In this document: positions 29,297 to 37,252 of the stretch, one piece after another | How the letters are laid out: every line of letters begins with the position of its first letter | Numbering within the stretch: the stretch's first letter is position 1 | IMG/VR virus record: IMGVR_UViG_3300049484_000250 | Coordinates: 1-43,585 of that record | From: a virus | Direction: 5' to 3' (one strand) | DNA: 43,585 nucleotides | Notes under the pieces: generated by a model | Told to the model about the DNA's origin: nothing | Seen by the model: only the letters and a program-made list of their open reading frames with translations | Databases searched by the model: none | Position numbers and translations under genes: made by a program

Positions 29297-31375
29297 TTAG
29301 TCGCCGTTATTCTGGAACAGCCCGCGCCAGTCGAGGGCCTTGGCTGCGGCGTCGATGCGGACCTTGTACTCGGTCCCGTCCACGCTCCAGCCCTGCCGGG
29401 TTTCCATGTAGGGCGCTTGCATGCCGTTCAGGAAGAATACCGCGACGGTCATGCCTTTCTGAGCCGCCATGAACCATGCCTTGACATCGCTGTCATCCAG
29501 CCGGGAGTCGTAAACGCGGGTCAGGTAAGATCCTGCGTAGGGGTTTACGCGACTCGAAGCGAAGGTGCTGTCGGTTGCGACGGTGGAGTTGTCGCTGAAC
29601 CGCTCCGAACGGAAGAACACCTCGGAGACGCCTTCCAGGGTTTTTGGCGCGATGAAGTATTGCGGCCGAAGGTTCAGGCGCCGTTTGCCGAGGGTGTCTT
29701 TCTGCAGGCCCATGCAAAGGACGCCGGCCGCCAGGGTTGCGATCCCAGGCACACCCCCCGAGCCGTGGGGAATGTAGTTCTTGTGGCCGGTCGTGGCCGT
29801 TCCCACAAACAGGGCCGTGCCGTCGCCCATGGTTGGATTTCCTGTCAGGACCGCATAGGGCAGATCGCCCACCTTGCGGGCTGCGGCCTGTCCCATCGAG
29901 GACGGAACGGTGAGCAGGGCGCCGAGGTCGTCGTTGATGATCGCCTGCCGGGTGATGGCGAAGAGTTTGCCGAAGGTGATGACCGAAACGGACTCTTTGC
30001 TGTCGAGCGCCTTGCCGTGCAGGAACTCGCCGTGCTCAGGCACTTCGTCGAGGTCACTGGTTTCCGATGGACGCACCAGGGACTGCGCCTTGAAATCCGG
30101 AACGGGCGGACCGATGGAAGCCCACACCTTCCAGGTTTCCTCGGCCGCTTCGAAGCCGGCGAGCAGGCTCTTGTTCGCACCGGCCGCGAGGATGTACGGA
30201 AAATCGGAGGTGATCAGCGCACGGCCAACCATCTCCATGGCGTTCCCGCCGCTCGGCTGGTTGGCGAGTACGAGGCAGTGCCGCGCCATCTCGCGCAGGG
30301 AGTGGCCCATCAGGTCAATTGCGCCGGGAGCGGGCTTCTCGGGCCGCACCTTGACATCCCCGGACCGCAGCAGGATGCCGTCGAGGGCGGCCGCGCGGAA
30401 CTTGTCGCGCTCGTCGGCCTGGATCGTGGCCGGTCCGTGGTAGCCGGGGGCTGCCGGCTGGTTCTTGAAGTACCAATCCGAGGCCTGGCGCAGGGCGTCG
30501 GTCGTGCTGATACCCGGCGCGACCAGCTTCTCGCGCAGGTCGTCGGGGCAGCCGAACTTCCGGCAGCAGGCATCGATCTCGCGCACGCGGGCGTTTTCGG
30601 TGGCGATCACAGCGGCGCGCTCGGCGTCCAGGTTCGGAGCGGGCTTCTCTTCTTTCTTCTCCGGGGCGGCCTCGCGCTTCATTTCGAGTTTTTCCAGGAA
30701 GGCCCATGCCTCTTCCTCGGTGGCGGTTTCGAGCATGCCCCTGGAGATCAGGAGTTTTCTCAGTTTCTCATTCATGTCTTGATTCTCCTTGTTGGATTTA
30801 GTTGTGGTTGCGGGAATGCCTGCTTCGGCCCGCGCCTTGGCCAGTTCATCAGCGCCGATCGGCGTGATGGACAGCTCCTTGATGCGCCAGCGTGTCGTGA
30901 CCCGCATCGGACCCTTGAAGCTGCGACCCTTCAGAACAGCGGTCTGCCCATCTTCGATCCAGGTGCTTTCCACCACACGATAGCCGGCCGAAAAGTCGGT
31001 CAAGTGGCCTTCCCTGAGTTTCATGAACGGCCCATCAGCTTCCGGGGCCGAAGAAAAAAACACCCTGCCCGTGAGCTGGCCGTCCCGGGTAGACATCTCC
31101 CGGTAAGACCCCAGCACGGATGAGGTGTCGTATCGCGCATGATTGTCGAGCATCGGCACCTGCCGGTTGGCCGGCATCTCAAGCCCGTCCATCAACAGGA
31201 TCTCCTGCACGATCTCGTAGCGCTGCCAGTCGAACACATCGACCGGAGTTTCGGTTGCGCCGATGACCTCGACCGATCGGTTTTTCTCGTCGATGGTGGC
31301 CGGCCCGTCGGGCGCTGGCTTCCGCACGCTGAAATTGCGGTAGTGCATCGGGGTTTCGCTTTTGCGCTTGCTCAT
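29297..31375 (-). CDS. Prohead protease-major capsid protein fusion
   Basis: 692 residues. The N-terminal 190 residues are a caudovirus prohead protease: catalytic His79 in 'LDNHARYDTSSVLGS' and Ser129 in 'DFSAGYRVVE'. Residues about 200-400 are a helical, charged scaffold-like linker, and the C-terminal 290 residues are an HK97-fold/Mu-like capsid protein ('GRALITSDFPYILAAGANKS', 'IAPKTLEGVSEVFFRSER'). An in-frame ATG at residue 201 (30775) is preceded by AAGGAG at nine bases, so a shorter scaffold-capsid product is probable, as for lambda C/Nu3. The start overlaps the portal stop as ATGA. Confidence 0.85.
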   Translation of the reverse strand: MSKRKSETPMHYRNFSVRKPAPDGPATIDEKNRSVEVIGATETPVDVFDWQRYEIVQEILLMDGLEMPANRQVPMLDNHARYDTSSVLGSYREMSTRDGQLTGRVFFSSAPEADGPFMKLREGHLTDFSAGYRVVESTWIEDGQTAVLKGRSFKGPMRVTTRWRIKELSITPIGADELAKARAEAGIPATTTKSNKENQDMNEKLRKLLISRGMLETATEEEAWAFLEKLEMKREAAPEKKEEKPAPNLDAERAAVIATENARVREIDACCRKFGCPDDLREKLVAPGISTTDALRQASDWYFKNQPAAPGYHGPATIQADERDKFRAAALDGILLRSGDVKVRPEKPAPGAIDLMGHSLREMARHCLVLANQPSGGNAMEMVGRALITSDFPYILAAGANKSLLAGFEAAEETWKVWASIGPPVPDFKAQSLVRPSETSDLDEVPEHGEFLHGKALDSKESVSVITFGKLFAITRQAIINDDLGALLTVPSSMGQAAARKVGDLPYAVLTGNPTMGDGTALFVGTATTGHKNYIPHGSGGVPGIATLAAGVLCMGLQKDTLGKRRLNLRPQYFIAPKTLEGVSEVFFRSERFSDNSTVATDSTFASSRVNPYAGSYLTRVYDSRLDDSDVKAWFMAAQKGMTVAVFFLNGMQAPYMETRQGWSVDGTEYKVRIDAAAKALDWRGLFQNNGD

Positions 31376-32868
31376 GTTTTCTCCTTGACGGCCTTGTCGT
31401 CATCGAGTGCCGCGGGGTTGTTAGCGAGAGCGGTGGACACCTCGGCGGGTTCAAGCCCCATCTCCTTCTGCAGCGCTTTAGCGGCAACGATCTCCTTCAG
31501 GATCTCCTCGTAGTCGCGGCCGCGCGCCTGGGCGATCTCCTGCGGCGAGCGCAGCAGGACACCCATCTCCTCGATGTTGGACTTTACCTCGCGCAGCGGA
31601 TCGACCGGCTCCATGCCGGGCGGCTGCCAGCAGCATTTTAGGTATGGCGCAGGGTTGGTGAAATAACCCGGAAGCTCGAGGCGCCCCGAGCCAACGGCGG
31701 CGTCCATGAAGGGCTGAAACGTGCGTTGGCAGAATTGCCTGATGTGCCGGCTGGCCACGGGGCGCAGGAAGTTTGCGAAGTCGTTGCGGTTGACGCGGGC
31801 GGTTGAGAAGTTGAGCCCCTGGTAGTCGCCGCTCAAAAGCTCGTAGGGAGCACCGGTGCTGATCGCAAACATAGTCAGCACCAGGCGCACGAACGGACCG
31901 AAGTTGGCGCTGGGGCGCTCGTTCTTGGCGAAAACGATGTCCTCGCCGGGGCGCAGGTACTCGATGATAGCGTTGTCGAGCTCCTCGATCTTTTGTCCGG
32001 TGGTGGCGTCGGTCTTGGCTCCTACTCCGAGCTGCCGTCCGATCGGGTCGATGGTCTTGACCATGGCTAGGTACTTCGCGGCCGAGCGGGCGCCGTCGAG
32101 TTCGGCCGTCATGAGGTCGTCCAGGTCGCGCGCCATGAGCACGCCCGGCGTGAACGGCGAAATGCCGCGCAGCTGCTCGGGGCGGTTCATCTTGAACCCG
32201 TGAATAACGGACTCGGCGGGGATGCGCCGCGGCCGGCCGAAGCCCCAGGGGTCGGCGAAGTGGTAGGCAAGAACTTCGCCGGTGGATGGGTCGTATTCAA
32301 TGCCTTGGTCGATCCGGAACGTGGTGGATCCGAGCTGCGTGTTGATGCTCGTCAGCCAGTCGGCCTCGAGCATCTGGAGCGCCAACGGAAACCGGCGGCC
32401 ACGCTTGCGGGATTCGGTTTTGATTATAATGAATTCTCCGCACTCCAGGTCCTGGCGCTTTGCGAGCTGCATCATTTCGAAAAAGTGAAGTTTCCCCGCG
32501 ACGTCGGCTTCGTCCATCCAGTCCGAAAACTCTTCCTCGATCGCCTGGATGGTCTTCTTGTCGAGGGATCCGTCCTTGCCGGTGACGCGGCTCTGAAACC
32601 GGATGCCATCGCCGACGGTGTAGTCCGTCACCACGTCGACCGCCCGGGCGAAATACGGCATGTCGCGCACGAGTTGGCGCACCCGGGCCCGGACCTGGAG
32701 CGACGAATTGCGGATGACGGTGTTCGGATCGGAGTCGACCGGCGCCCAGTTGCCCGTCATGCGCGAAGTCTTGGCGGCGGCGTACATCAACTGGCGCGGA
32801 GAGATAGGAATTACATCAGCTGTTGTCCTTTTTTTGCGAGTTGCGGTGCGTGGGCGGATTCTTGACAT
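31372..32868 (-). CDS. Portal protein (lambda gpB family)
   Basis: 498 residues with 'LMYAAAKTSRMTGNWAPVDS' and 'VRARVRQLVRDMPYFARAVD', then 'VIHGFKMNRPEQLRGISPFT', all typical of the lambda-family portal (PF05136-like). 'PYELLSGDYQGLNFSTARVN' is the signature portal stem region. It should form the dodecameric DNA gate at one capsid vertex. The C-terminal 40 residues are acidic. The gene is coupled to the small head-joining gene upstream and the protease-capsid gene downstream. Confidence 0.92.
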   Translation of the reverse strand: MSRIRPRTATRKKRTTADVIPISPRQLMYAAAKTSRMTGNWAPVDSDPNTVIRNSSLQVRARVRQLVRDMPYFARAVDVVTDYTVGDGIRFQSRVTGKDGSLDKKTIQAIEEEFSDWMDEADVAGKLHFFEMMQLAKRQDLECGEFIIIKTESRKRGRRFPLALQMLEADWLTSINTQLGSTTFRIDQGIEYDPSTGEVLAYHFADPWGFGRPRRIPAESVIHGFKMNRPEQLRGISPFTPGVLMARDLDDLMTAELDGARSAAKYLAMVKTIDPIGRQLGVGAKTDATTGQKIEELDNAIIEYLRPGEDIVFAKNERPSANFGPFVRLVLTMFAISTGAPYELLSGDYQGLNFSTARVNRNDFANFLRPVASRHIRQFCQRTFQPFMDAAVGSGRLELPGYFTNPAPYLKCCWQPPGMEPVDPLREVKSNIEEMGVLLRSPQEIAQARGRDYEEILKEIVAAKALQKEMGLEPAEVSTALANNPAALDDDKAVKEKT

Positions 32869-33098
32869 CAGTACCTCACCGGCTTGGCGTAAGTGCGCAG
32901 GGTGAGGGTGCCGACTTCCTGTTGGGACTGCTGCCGGGCGTGCTCAAGCCAGAAGTTGAACGATTTTGTGTCGAAAACGAGGGTTTTTCCGGCAATAGTG
33001 ACGCTTCCGACGAGCATCTGGCCGGAAGCAACCATGTCGAGCAGGTGAGTATATAGGGCCGTCCACGTCGTAAAGGGTGTTGACATGGACAACATCAT
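32868..33098 (-). CDS. gpW-like head-tail joining protein
   Basis: 76 residues. 'YTHLLDMVASGQMLVGSVTI' and 'GKTLVFDTKSFNFWLEHARQ' resemble gpW-type proteins at the head-tail neck, and the position just upstream of the portal is typical. Start choice is open between ATGs at 33098, 33095 and 33086; AGGGG lies upstream of the first two. The stop overlaps the portal start as TGATG. Confidence 0.6.
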   Translation of the reverse strand: MMLSMSTPFTTWTALYTHLLDMVASGQMLVGSVTIAGKTLVFDTKSFNFWLEHARQQSQQEVGTLTLRTYAKPVRY

Positions 33099-33103
33099 AG
33101 CCC

Positions 33104-33241
33104 CTATTTTTGGGCTAAAATGCTATTTTGGGGATTTTTGGGCTTATTTTGTGGATTTTTTAGCTTGTTTTTAGAATTCTTGGTGTTCTTTTTTGTTGAC
33201 ACGCTTTCGTCATTCCGAAGCAAGCCGGAATCAAGACTCAT
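33104..33241 (-). CDS. Lys/Asn-rich low-complexity ORF, doubtful
   Basis: From ATG 33241 the frame encodes 45 residues with a C-terminal low-complexity stretch ('NTKNSKNKLKNPQNKPKNPQ'). The DNA is a phased A-tract region, so the frame may be accidental. GGAGG is present but 13 bases from the ATG. The start lies eight bases after the HTH gene. A real role as coding sequence is uncertain. Confidence 0.25.
   Translation of the reverse strand: MSLDSGLLRNDESVSTKKNTKNSKNKLKNPQNKPKNPQNSILAQK
33105..33172. other. Helically phased A/T-tracts, predicted bent DNA
   Basis: Runs of four to six T at 33107-33111, 33126-33129, 33135-33139, 33147-33150, 33156-33161 and 33168-33172. Those from 33126 on are spaced 9.5-11.5 bases, about one helical turn. 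Such phasing bends DNA. It lies between a small HTH gene and head genes and could mark a packaging or regulatory site. Confidence 0.5.
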
Positions 33242-33248
33242 AAAATGA

Positions 33249-33491
33249 TCAAAACCTCCTTCCCGCAACCTTCTTCTTGCCGTTGCGCTTCTCCAGCATA
33301 TTCTCCGGCTTCGGCGCAGCCTTCGGGGTGCAGTATTCCTTCCACCACGCATCTATCAGGTCGCTGTCCGACACCCAAGTGCCCCCCATCATCTCGGCCG
33401 GGCAGCCGCATTGCTTGATGCGCATGTAGGCTGTCGGCTCGGACACCCGCAAGTGGGTAGCGATTTCTTTTATGCCTTGAAGTTTAGCCAT
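33249..33491 (-). CDS. Small MerR/excisionase-like HTH protein
   Basis: 80 residues. 'LQGIKEIATHLRVSEPTAYM' followed by 'CPAEMMGGTWVSDSDLIDAW' is a winged-HTH of the excisionase/MerR kind, and the C-terminus is lysine-rich. It is the first gene after the small zinc-ribbon genes. Excisionase, small regulator or small-terminase-like roles are all possible; location far from int argues against a simple excisionase. Confidence 0.6.
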   Translation of the reverse strand: MAKLQGIKEIATHLRVSEPTAYMRIKQCGCPAEMMGGTWVSDSDLIDAWWKEYCTPKAAPKPENMLEKRNGKKKVAGRRF

Positions 33492-33506
33492 ATCGTCTCC
33501 TATTGG

Positions 33507-33725
33507 TTAAATCCCAAATCTCCATTTATAGTCACGCCTAAGCAATTCAAGTTGTCCTTCTGAAAGCTGGACTGTATGGGCGTCGTCAAAGAAATCGTAG
33601 TTTTGGCCGCATTTTGAGCAAGTATGATCCTCGTATGCCATAATGCGTTCTTCCTGGCCGCAAATATCGCATTTAAAATGTACCGAACTTCTCAATGGTT
33701 CGCTGTCTTCGTATTTCAGAGTCAT
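33507..33725 (-). CDS. Small zinc-ribbon protein
   Basis: 72 residues from ATG 33725 (AAGGAT upstream); a GTG at 33758 is an alternative overlapping the previous gene. Two CxxC pairs (CDIC and CSKC, in 'VHFKCDICGQEERIMAYEDH') indicate a zinc ribbon, then 'LSEGQLELLRRDYKWRFGI'. Probably DNA or protein binding. Unknown role. Confidence 0.55.
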   Translation of the reverse strand: MTLKYEDSEPLRSSVHFKCDICGQEERIMAYEDHTCSKCGQNYDFFDDAHTVQLSEGQLELLRRDYKWRFGI

Positions 33726-33730
33726 TGATT

Positions 33731-33952
33731 TTATGTATCCTTGTATTTTTTTAACCACACAGGAGGATACCCAGGTGGTTCCATGGCATCAAGAAGATCA
33801 ATCCAACACTCACTGCATGAAATTATTTCAAGGCGTTTGAATCTAAAATACCTAAATGACATTTTGTTGACTACTCTCTCGCTGCAAAAATCACAAACCA
33901 ACTCACTCATCGGCTTCTGTTTAATTTTTGAAAATTGTCCATTGACCGTCAT
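33731..33952 (-). CDS. Small zinc-binding protein
   Basis: 73 residues from ATG 33952, preceded by AGG; MSEL at 33910 is an alternative start. Two CxxC pairs (CDFC and CSEC) about 30 residues apart, and a C-terminal 'PPGYPPVWLKKYKDT'. It precedes the other zinc-ribbon gene, with A/T-rich base use unlike the terminase gene. Unknown role. Confidence 0.5.
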   Translation of the reverse strand: MTVNGQFSKIKQKPMSELVCDFCSERVVNKMSFRYFRFKRLEIISCSECWIDLLDAMEPPGYPPVWLKKYKDT

Positions 33953-33976
33953 GCCGACAACCTAAATCCCCACGCC

Positions 33977-34045
33977 TCAGTCGGTTATGATGCAAAGCAA
34001 AAACGTCACCGCCAGCATGATCCCGATAAACAGCGCATCCGTCAT
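33977..34045 (-). CDS. 22-residue single-helix membrane peptide
   Basis: ATG 34045 overlaps the stop of the upstream gene as ATGA and opens a 22-codon frame encoding 'MTDALFIGIMLAVTFLLCII' plus two residues. The coupled start and clean hydrophobic helix make it a likely small membrane peptide, as often found in phage operons. The 24 bases after it are empty. Confidence 0.45.
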   Translation of the reverse strand: MTDALFIGIMLAVTFLLCIITD

Positions 34046-34284
34046 GGATCCACCCTCCCCTCGATCGTCATAGTGGGAGCACCGTTTCCGCAGGTCAGCG
34101 TCAGCACCATCCGGTCGCCGTTCTGCCGCAGCTTGAAGTGTGGGCACCAGTTTCCGCAGCGCACCGGTACTCCTTGGCAGTTCTTACCGAAAAATGGGCA
34201 CCACTGATCCACCGAGTCTCTCCGCAGGTACGCCGTGTCCATGCCAAACTCGATAGTGTTGATACCGAAAGTATGCTCACTCAT
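34042..34284 (-). CDS. Small cysteine-rich protein
   Basis: 80 residues from ATG 34284, with AGGAG upstream and overlapping the stop of the preceding small gene as TAATG. Five cysteines (CPFFGKNC, CGNWC, CGNG) suggest metal binding. The sequence 'QWCPFFGKNCQGVPVRCGNW' is the core. Its stop overlaps the tiny membrane-peptide gene. I recognise no family. Confidence 0.6.
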   Translation of the reverse strand: MSEHTFGINTIEFGMDTAYLRRDSVDQWCPFFGKNCQGVPVRCGNWCPHFKLRQNGDRMVLTLTCGNGAPTMTIEGRVDP

Positions 34285-34424
34285 TATTTGATCTCCTGTT
34301 GATCTGGGAAATAAATCGCGCACGGTCGTTCATATTCTTTTGACCCACTGGAAGCATCTACACTCCAATCCACAACACAGTCTACATTGAGTGACCAGTT
34401 GATATGGCGTAATTGATTTGGCAT
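34284..34424 (-). CDS. 46-residue hypothetical protein
   Basis: ATG 34424 opens a 46-codon frame ('MPNQLRHINWSLNVDCVVDW' at the start) that ends as TAATG on the next gene's start, a strong coupling sign. It is an acidic protein with no membrane segment or motif. Before it, 34425-34482 holds nothing I can support. Confidence 0.5.
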   Translation of the reverse strand: MPNQLRHINWSLNVDCVVDWSVDASSGSKEYERPCAIYFPDQQEIK

Positions 34425-34482
34425 CCGGCGATGATCATGTTTCCTATTTCAAGATACCAGTTTGTACTTCTTCCGTTCGGTT

Positions 34483-35109
34483 TCACTCCGAGGACATCTG
34501 TTGCAATATCTTGGTCCTCACCGGATGCTTTAATTTTCTAATGGCTTTCATCTCTATTTGTGAAACACGCTGGATGCTTACGACAAGCAAAGCTCCGATT
34601 GCATGTTTTTGAAGTGGCATACACCCAATTCCATAAATTTTTCTAATCACAAAGGCTTCCCGTGGGGTTAATGTCCTAATCACTCGCATGATTGATTGTT
34701 TTAAAATTTTTGTATTGAGTTTGTCGTAGGCGTCCTGTCTATAATTATCAATATTAGTTAAAGAAAAATGGATTTGATATTCTGTCAACTCTTTATGCCC
34801 TCCAATAAAACATCCTTCGCGTGGAAAAATTTCTAAAATGTCGCAGTTATTAAACAGTTCACATAACTTTTTTCCCCATTTCTTAACTTGTGGTTTTTCG
34901 GTTTCTTTTGTCCTGGCATAGAACGGTCCTTCATATCCTTCAGCAATTCTCCAAACATGTGATTTATTTATTCCGATTTTTTGGGCCAATTCCGGCAGCG
35001 TTAATCCATAATCAATCCGAAGTTTATTTAAATTATTTTCATATTCTTTATGCCCGTGAGTATTGTAGAATGGATAATAAAATCTGTCTTTTTTTTTAGA
35101 CCAACTCAT
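34483..35109 (-). CDS. XRE-HTH / sigma-70 region 4-like fusion regulator
   Basis: 208 residues. An N-terminal XRE-type HTH ('LRIDYGLTLPELAQKIGINK' continuing 'SHVWRIAEG') and a C-terminal region resembling sigma-70 region 4 ('TLTPREAFVIRKIYGIGCMP' then 'SIQRVSQIEMKAIRKLKHP', residues about 145-195). The middle is unassigned. No region 2 is visible, so it is not a full sigma factor. A/T-rich codon use compared with the terminase upstream suggests recent transfer. Position between terminase and small regulators suits a late-gene activator, which is inference. Confidence 0.6.
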   Translation of the reverse strand: MSWSKKKDRFYYPFYNTHGHKEYENNLNKLRIDYGLTLPELAQKIGINKSHVWRIAEGYEGPFYARTKETEKPQVKKWGKKLCELFNNCDILEIFPREGCFIGGHKELTEYQIHFSLTNIDNYRQDAYDKLNTKILKQSIMRVIRTLTPREAFVIRKIYGIGCMPLQKHAIGALLVVSIQRVSQIEMKAIRKLKHPVRTKILQQMSSE

Positions 35110-35112
35110 TTG

Positions 35113-37059
35113 TCACCACCTCCCCCCTCCGGCGGCCCGCGCCGTGGCGTTCTGTTCGTTTACATTGTCTACCGCAGCCCCCGGCTTGCGCAAATACTTC
35201 AACCCCAGCAACTCCGCCGCCACCAGGTTGAGCACGGCGCAGTCCCACAAGTGGTTTGGAAGACTCGGCGGGCAGTCCCACAGGCCTTTGTCGTTCACAA
35301 ACTCGCTCGTGAAATGCGCCGCATAGCCTTCCGGGAAGCCGCTGTATATGCGCAGCGCCCCAGGGTCGTTCGGCCCCACCTCAAGGCGGCGGCTCAACTC
35401 GTCTTTGAAATGTTTTGTATTTACATTGATGGTCTTGAGGCCCCCTTGGATCGGCCGCTTGGTGCCCGGATAGAATTCCTGATTGCTCCACACGAACGGC
35501 TGAGCCATCACGTTGCGGCCGAAACTTGCGATCACTTTGCCTCGATGCAGCTGGCAAAAATTGTAAACCTCGGCCGTGCGGTGGCCGAGGGCGTCCTGGA
35601 TTGAGAGCGCCACCGAATACTCGACACCCGCCGCATCGCGGTAGAGGTCCTTGCACACAACCTGGTCCACGTCGCCAAAGCCCAAAACGAACCCGGAGCG
35701 CACCACCCAGGCCGGCACCGTTAGATCCGCCTCGGCATAGCCCCAGGCCATCACCAGATACCAGAACCCGTTGTCCTGCGTGTCGATCGCTGCCGTCAGC
35801 GCCGAAACAACACCGCCGCCTGGCACAACCCCCTCCGGCCGATCGTCGCGCAGGGCGAGAATCGCATCTTCCTTGCGCACCTGCTGGTATTGCACCCATG
35901 GCTCGGCGGCGTAGCCGTTCTGGAAATCCTTGAGTTTCGTTTTGTTTTTTAGCCCGCGCAGGAAGGCGGCAGCACAGTCCGAAAGACCCACAAAATAGGA
36001 AATCCAGGCCGGGATGTGGAAGGCGATCTTTGTGGGCTTCTTCATGCGCAGGTATTCCCACAGATCCGTCCCGGTATCGCGGTCGCGCCACTGTCCGGCG
36101 CGCACCGCCTTGTTGCGGTCCTCGTCGTCCCAGTGCGCATGGCACTCGCGGCACTCGTAGCGCGCATGGTTTCCGCGCTCCATCTCGTTCGCATCGCGCA
36201 CGTTTTCCGGCCACTTGATCCCGAACGGCTCTTCCTTTTTACCGAACACCATGCGCTGCCCGCACCCGCAGAACGGACAGGCCACATGGAAATCGAAGCG
36301 CACGTCAGCCGCGATAAACGCCTGCCAGACGGCCGCGGACTCTACCGATGGCGATGATATCTTCCAGTTTTTCGAGCTGCCACGGTAGGTGCGCAGCCGC
36401 AGCTCGGCGAGACTGATCGGATCCGCCTCCTTGGATGTCGACGCCGTGACGAACTTATCCACCTCATCCTGCACCAGGTACTTGATCGGCTTGTTGGCGA
36501 GCCGCGGCACCGAGCGCGCCCAGGAGAAATAGATAGGCATGTGGGCGAGCCGGATGTATAGATTCTGCAGGTCGTCCACGACCGAGCGTACGTAGCCTTT
36601 TAGCCGGGGCGACTCGGTGATCATAGTCTGGATCCGGTCGCGCACGTTTTCTTTTGCCGTGTCGCGGTCGGGGTAGTTGTAAAGCACCGGACCGGGGTCG
36701 CGGTCCGCCGCATAGCCGATGCAGTTATTCACCAGGTCGCTCTTCGCGGTCTGGGGGGCGCCGCAGATCACTATCTCGCGCACGCTCTGGAAAAACGATG
36801 CGTCCATGATGCCGACACCGTAGGGCGTCACATCATTCCTCCAGGGCCCCGGCACACTGGAGAGACTCACCCAGCGGTGCTGCTCCGCCCAGCGGCTCGG
36901 CAGAATCTTCTTGCGCTTGCGCAGCACCTTGCGGTCCGCAGCGCTGAAGCCACCCGCGATCTCAAGTCTGCCGCCGGCGTCCTGCAGCTGTCCCGAAATT
37001 TCGGGCCATAGCCACGCGGGGCGGGAGACAGTATATGTGGGTGCGGTGTGAGCGAGCAT
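35113..37059 (-). CDS. terL: Terminase large subunit (lambda gpA / GpA-type)
   Basis: 648 residues. 'VICGAPQTAKSDLVNNCIGY' (residues 97-116) is the deviant Walker A of GpA-type terminases, 'YLVQDEVDKF' (194-203) is Walker B with Asp-Glu, 'CPFCGCGQRM' and 'CRECHAHW' form a zinc module, and 'AIDTQDNGFWYLVMAWG' carries the nuclease aspartate. It cuts and translocates DNA into the prohead with its small subunit (37245-38006). GpA-type enzymes usually make cohesive ends, so the virion DNA could have cos ends, although the window itself seems permuted. Confidence 0.93.
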   Translation of the reverse strand: MLAHTAPTYTVSRPAWLWPEISGQLQDAGGRLEIAGGFSAADRKVLRKRKKILPSRWAEQHRWVSLSSVPGPWRNDVTPYGVGIMDASFFQSVREIVICGAPQTAKSDLVNNCIGYAADRDPGPVLYNYPDRDTAKENVRDRIQTMITESPRLKGYVRSVVDDLQNLYIRLAHMPIYFSWARSVPRLANKPIKYLVQDEVDKFVTASTSKEADPISLAELRLRTYRGSSKNWKISSPSVESAAVWQAFIAADVRFDFHVACPFCGCGQRMVFGKKEEPFGIKWPENVRDANEMERGNHARYECRECHAHWDDEDRNKAVRAGQWRDRDTGTDLWEYLRMKKPTKIAFHIPAWISYFVGLSDCAAAFLRGLKNKTKLKDFQNGYAAEPWVQYQQVRKEDAILALRDDRPEGVVPGGGVVSALTAAIDTQDNGFWYLVMAWGYAEADLTVPAWVVRSGFVLGFGDVDQVVCKDLYRDAAGVEYSVALSIQDALGHRTAEVYNFCQLHRGKVIASFGRNVMAQPFVWSNQEFYPGTKRPIQGGLKTINVNTKHFKDELSRRLEVGPNDPGALRIYSGFPEGYAAHFTSEFVNDKGLWDCPPSLPNHLWDCAVLNLVAAELLGLKYLRKPGAAVDNVNEQNATARAAGGGRW

Positions 37060-37066
37060 TTTGTCT

Positions 37067-37252
37067 CTATTTAACGAGAGCTTCCGCGGTTACCATCATG
37101 GTAATTTTTTTCTCGATGTGACCCTCGATGGACTTGTAGGTTAGATACGCTCCCATGCGAAAAAGCCCGTATCCAGTAATCACCACGGCCAGTGTCATCG
37201 CCGCCACAACGATAAATAGGCGCCGGTCGTATTGGCCTATCCAATCAATCAT
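37067..37252 (-). CDS. Small membrane protein
   Basis: 61 residues with one transmembrane helix (residues about 11-30, 'LFIVVAAMTLAVVITGYGLF') and a polar tail. Start overlaps the small-terminase stop by eight bases. It is one of several tiny membrane genes of this phage. Unknown role. Confidence 0.5.
   Translation of the reverse strand: MIDWIGQYDRRLFIVVAAMTLAVVITGYGLFRMGAYLTYKSIEGHIEKKITMMVTAEALVK

Noticed and set aside
29219-31123. Long plus-strand open frame (634 codons) opposite the protease-capsid gene
   Set aside because: It is an antisense shadow of the G/C-rich capsid gene; its translation shows no domain while the minus frame has clear protease and capsid motifs.
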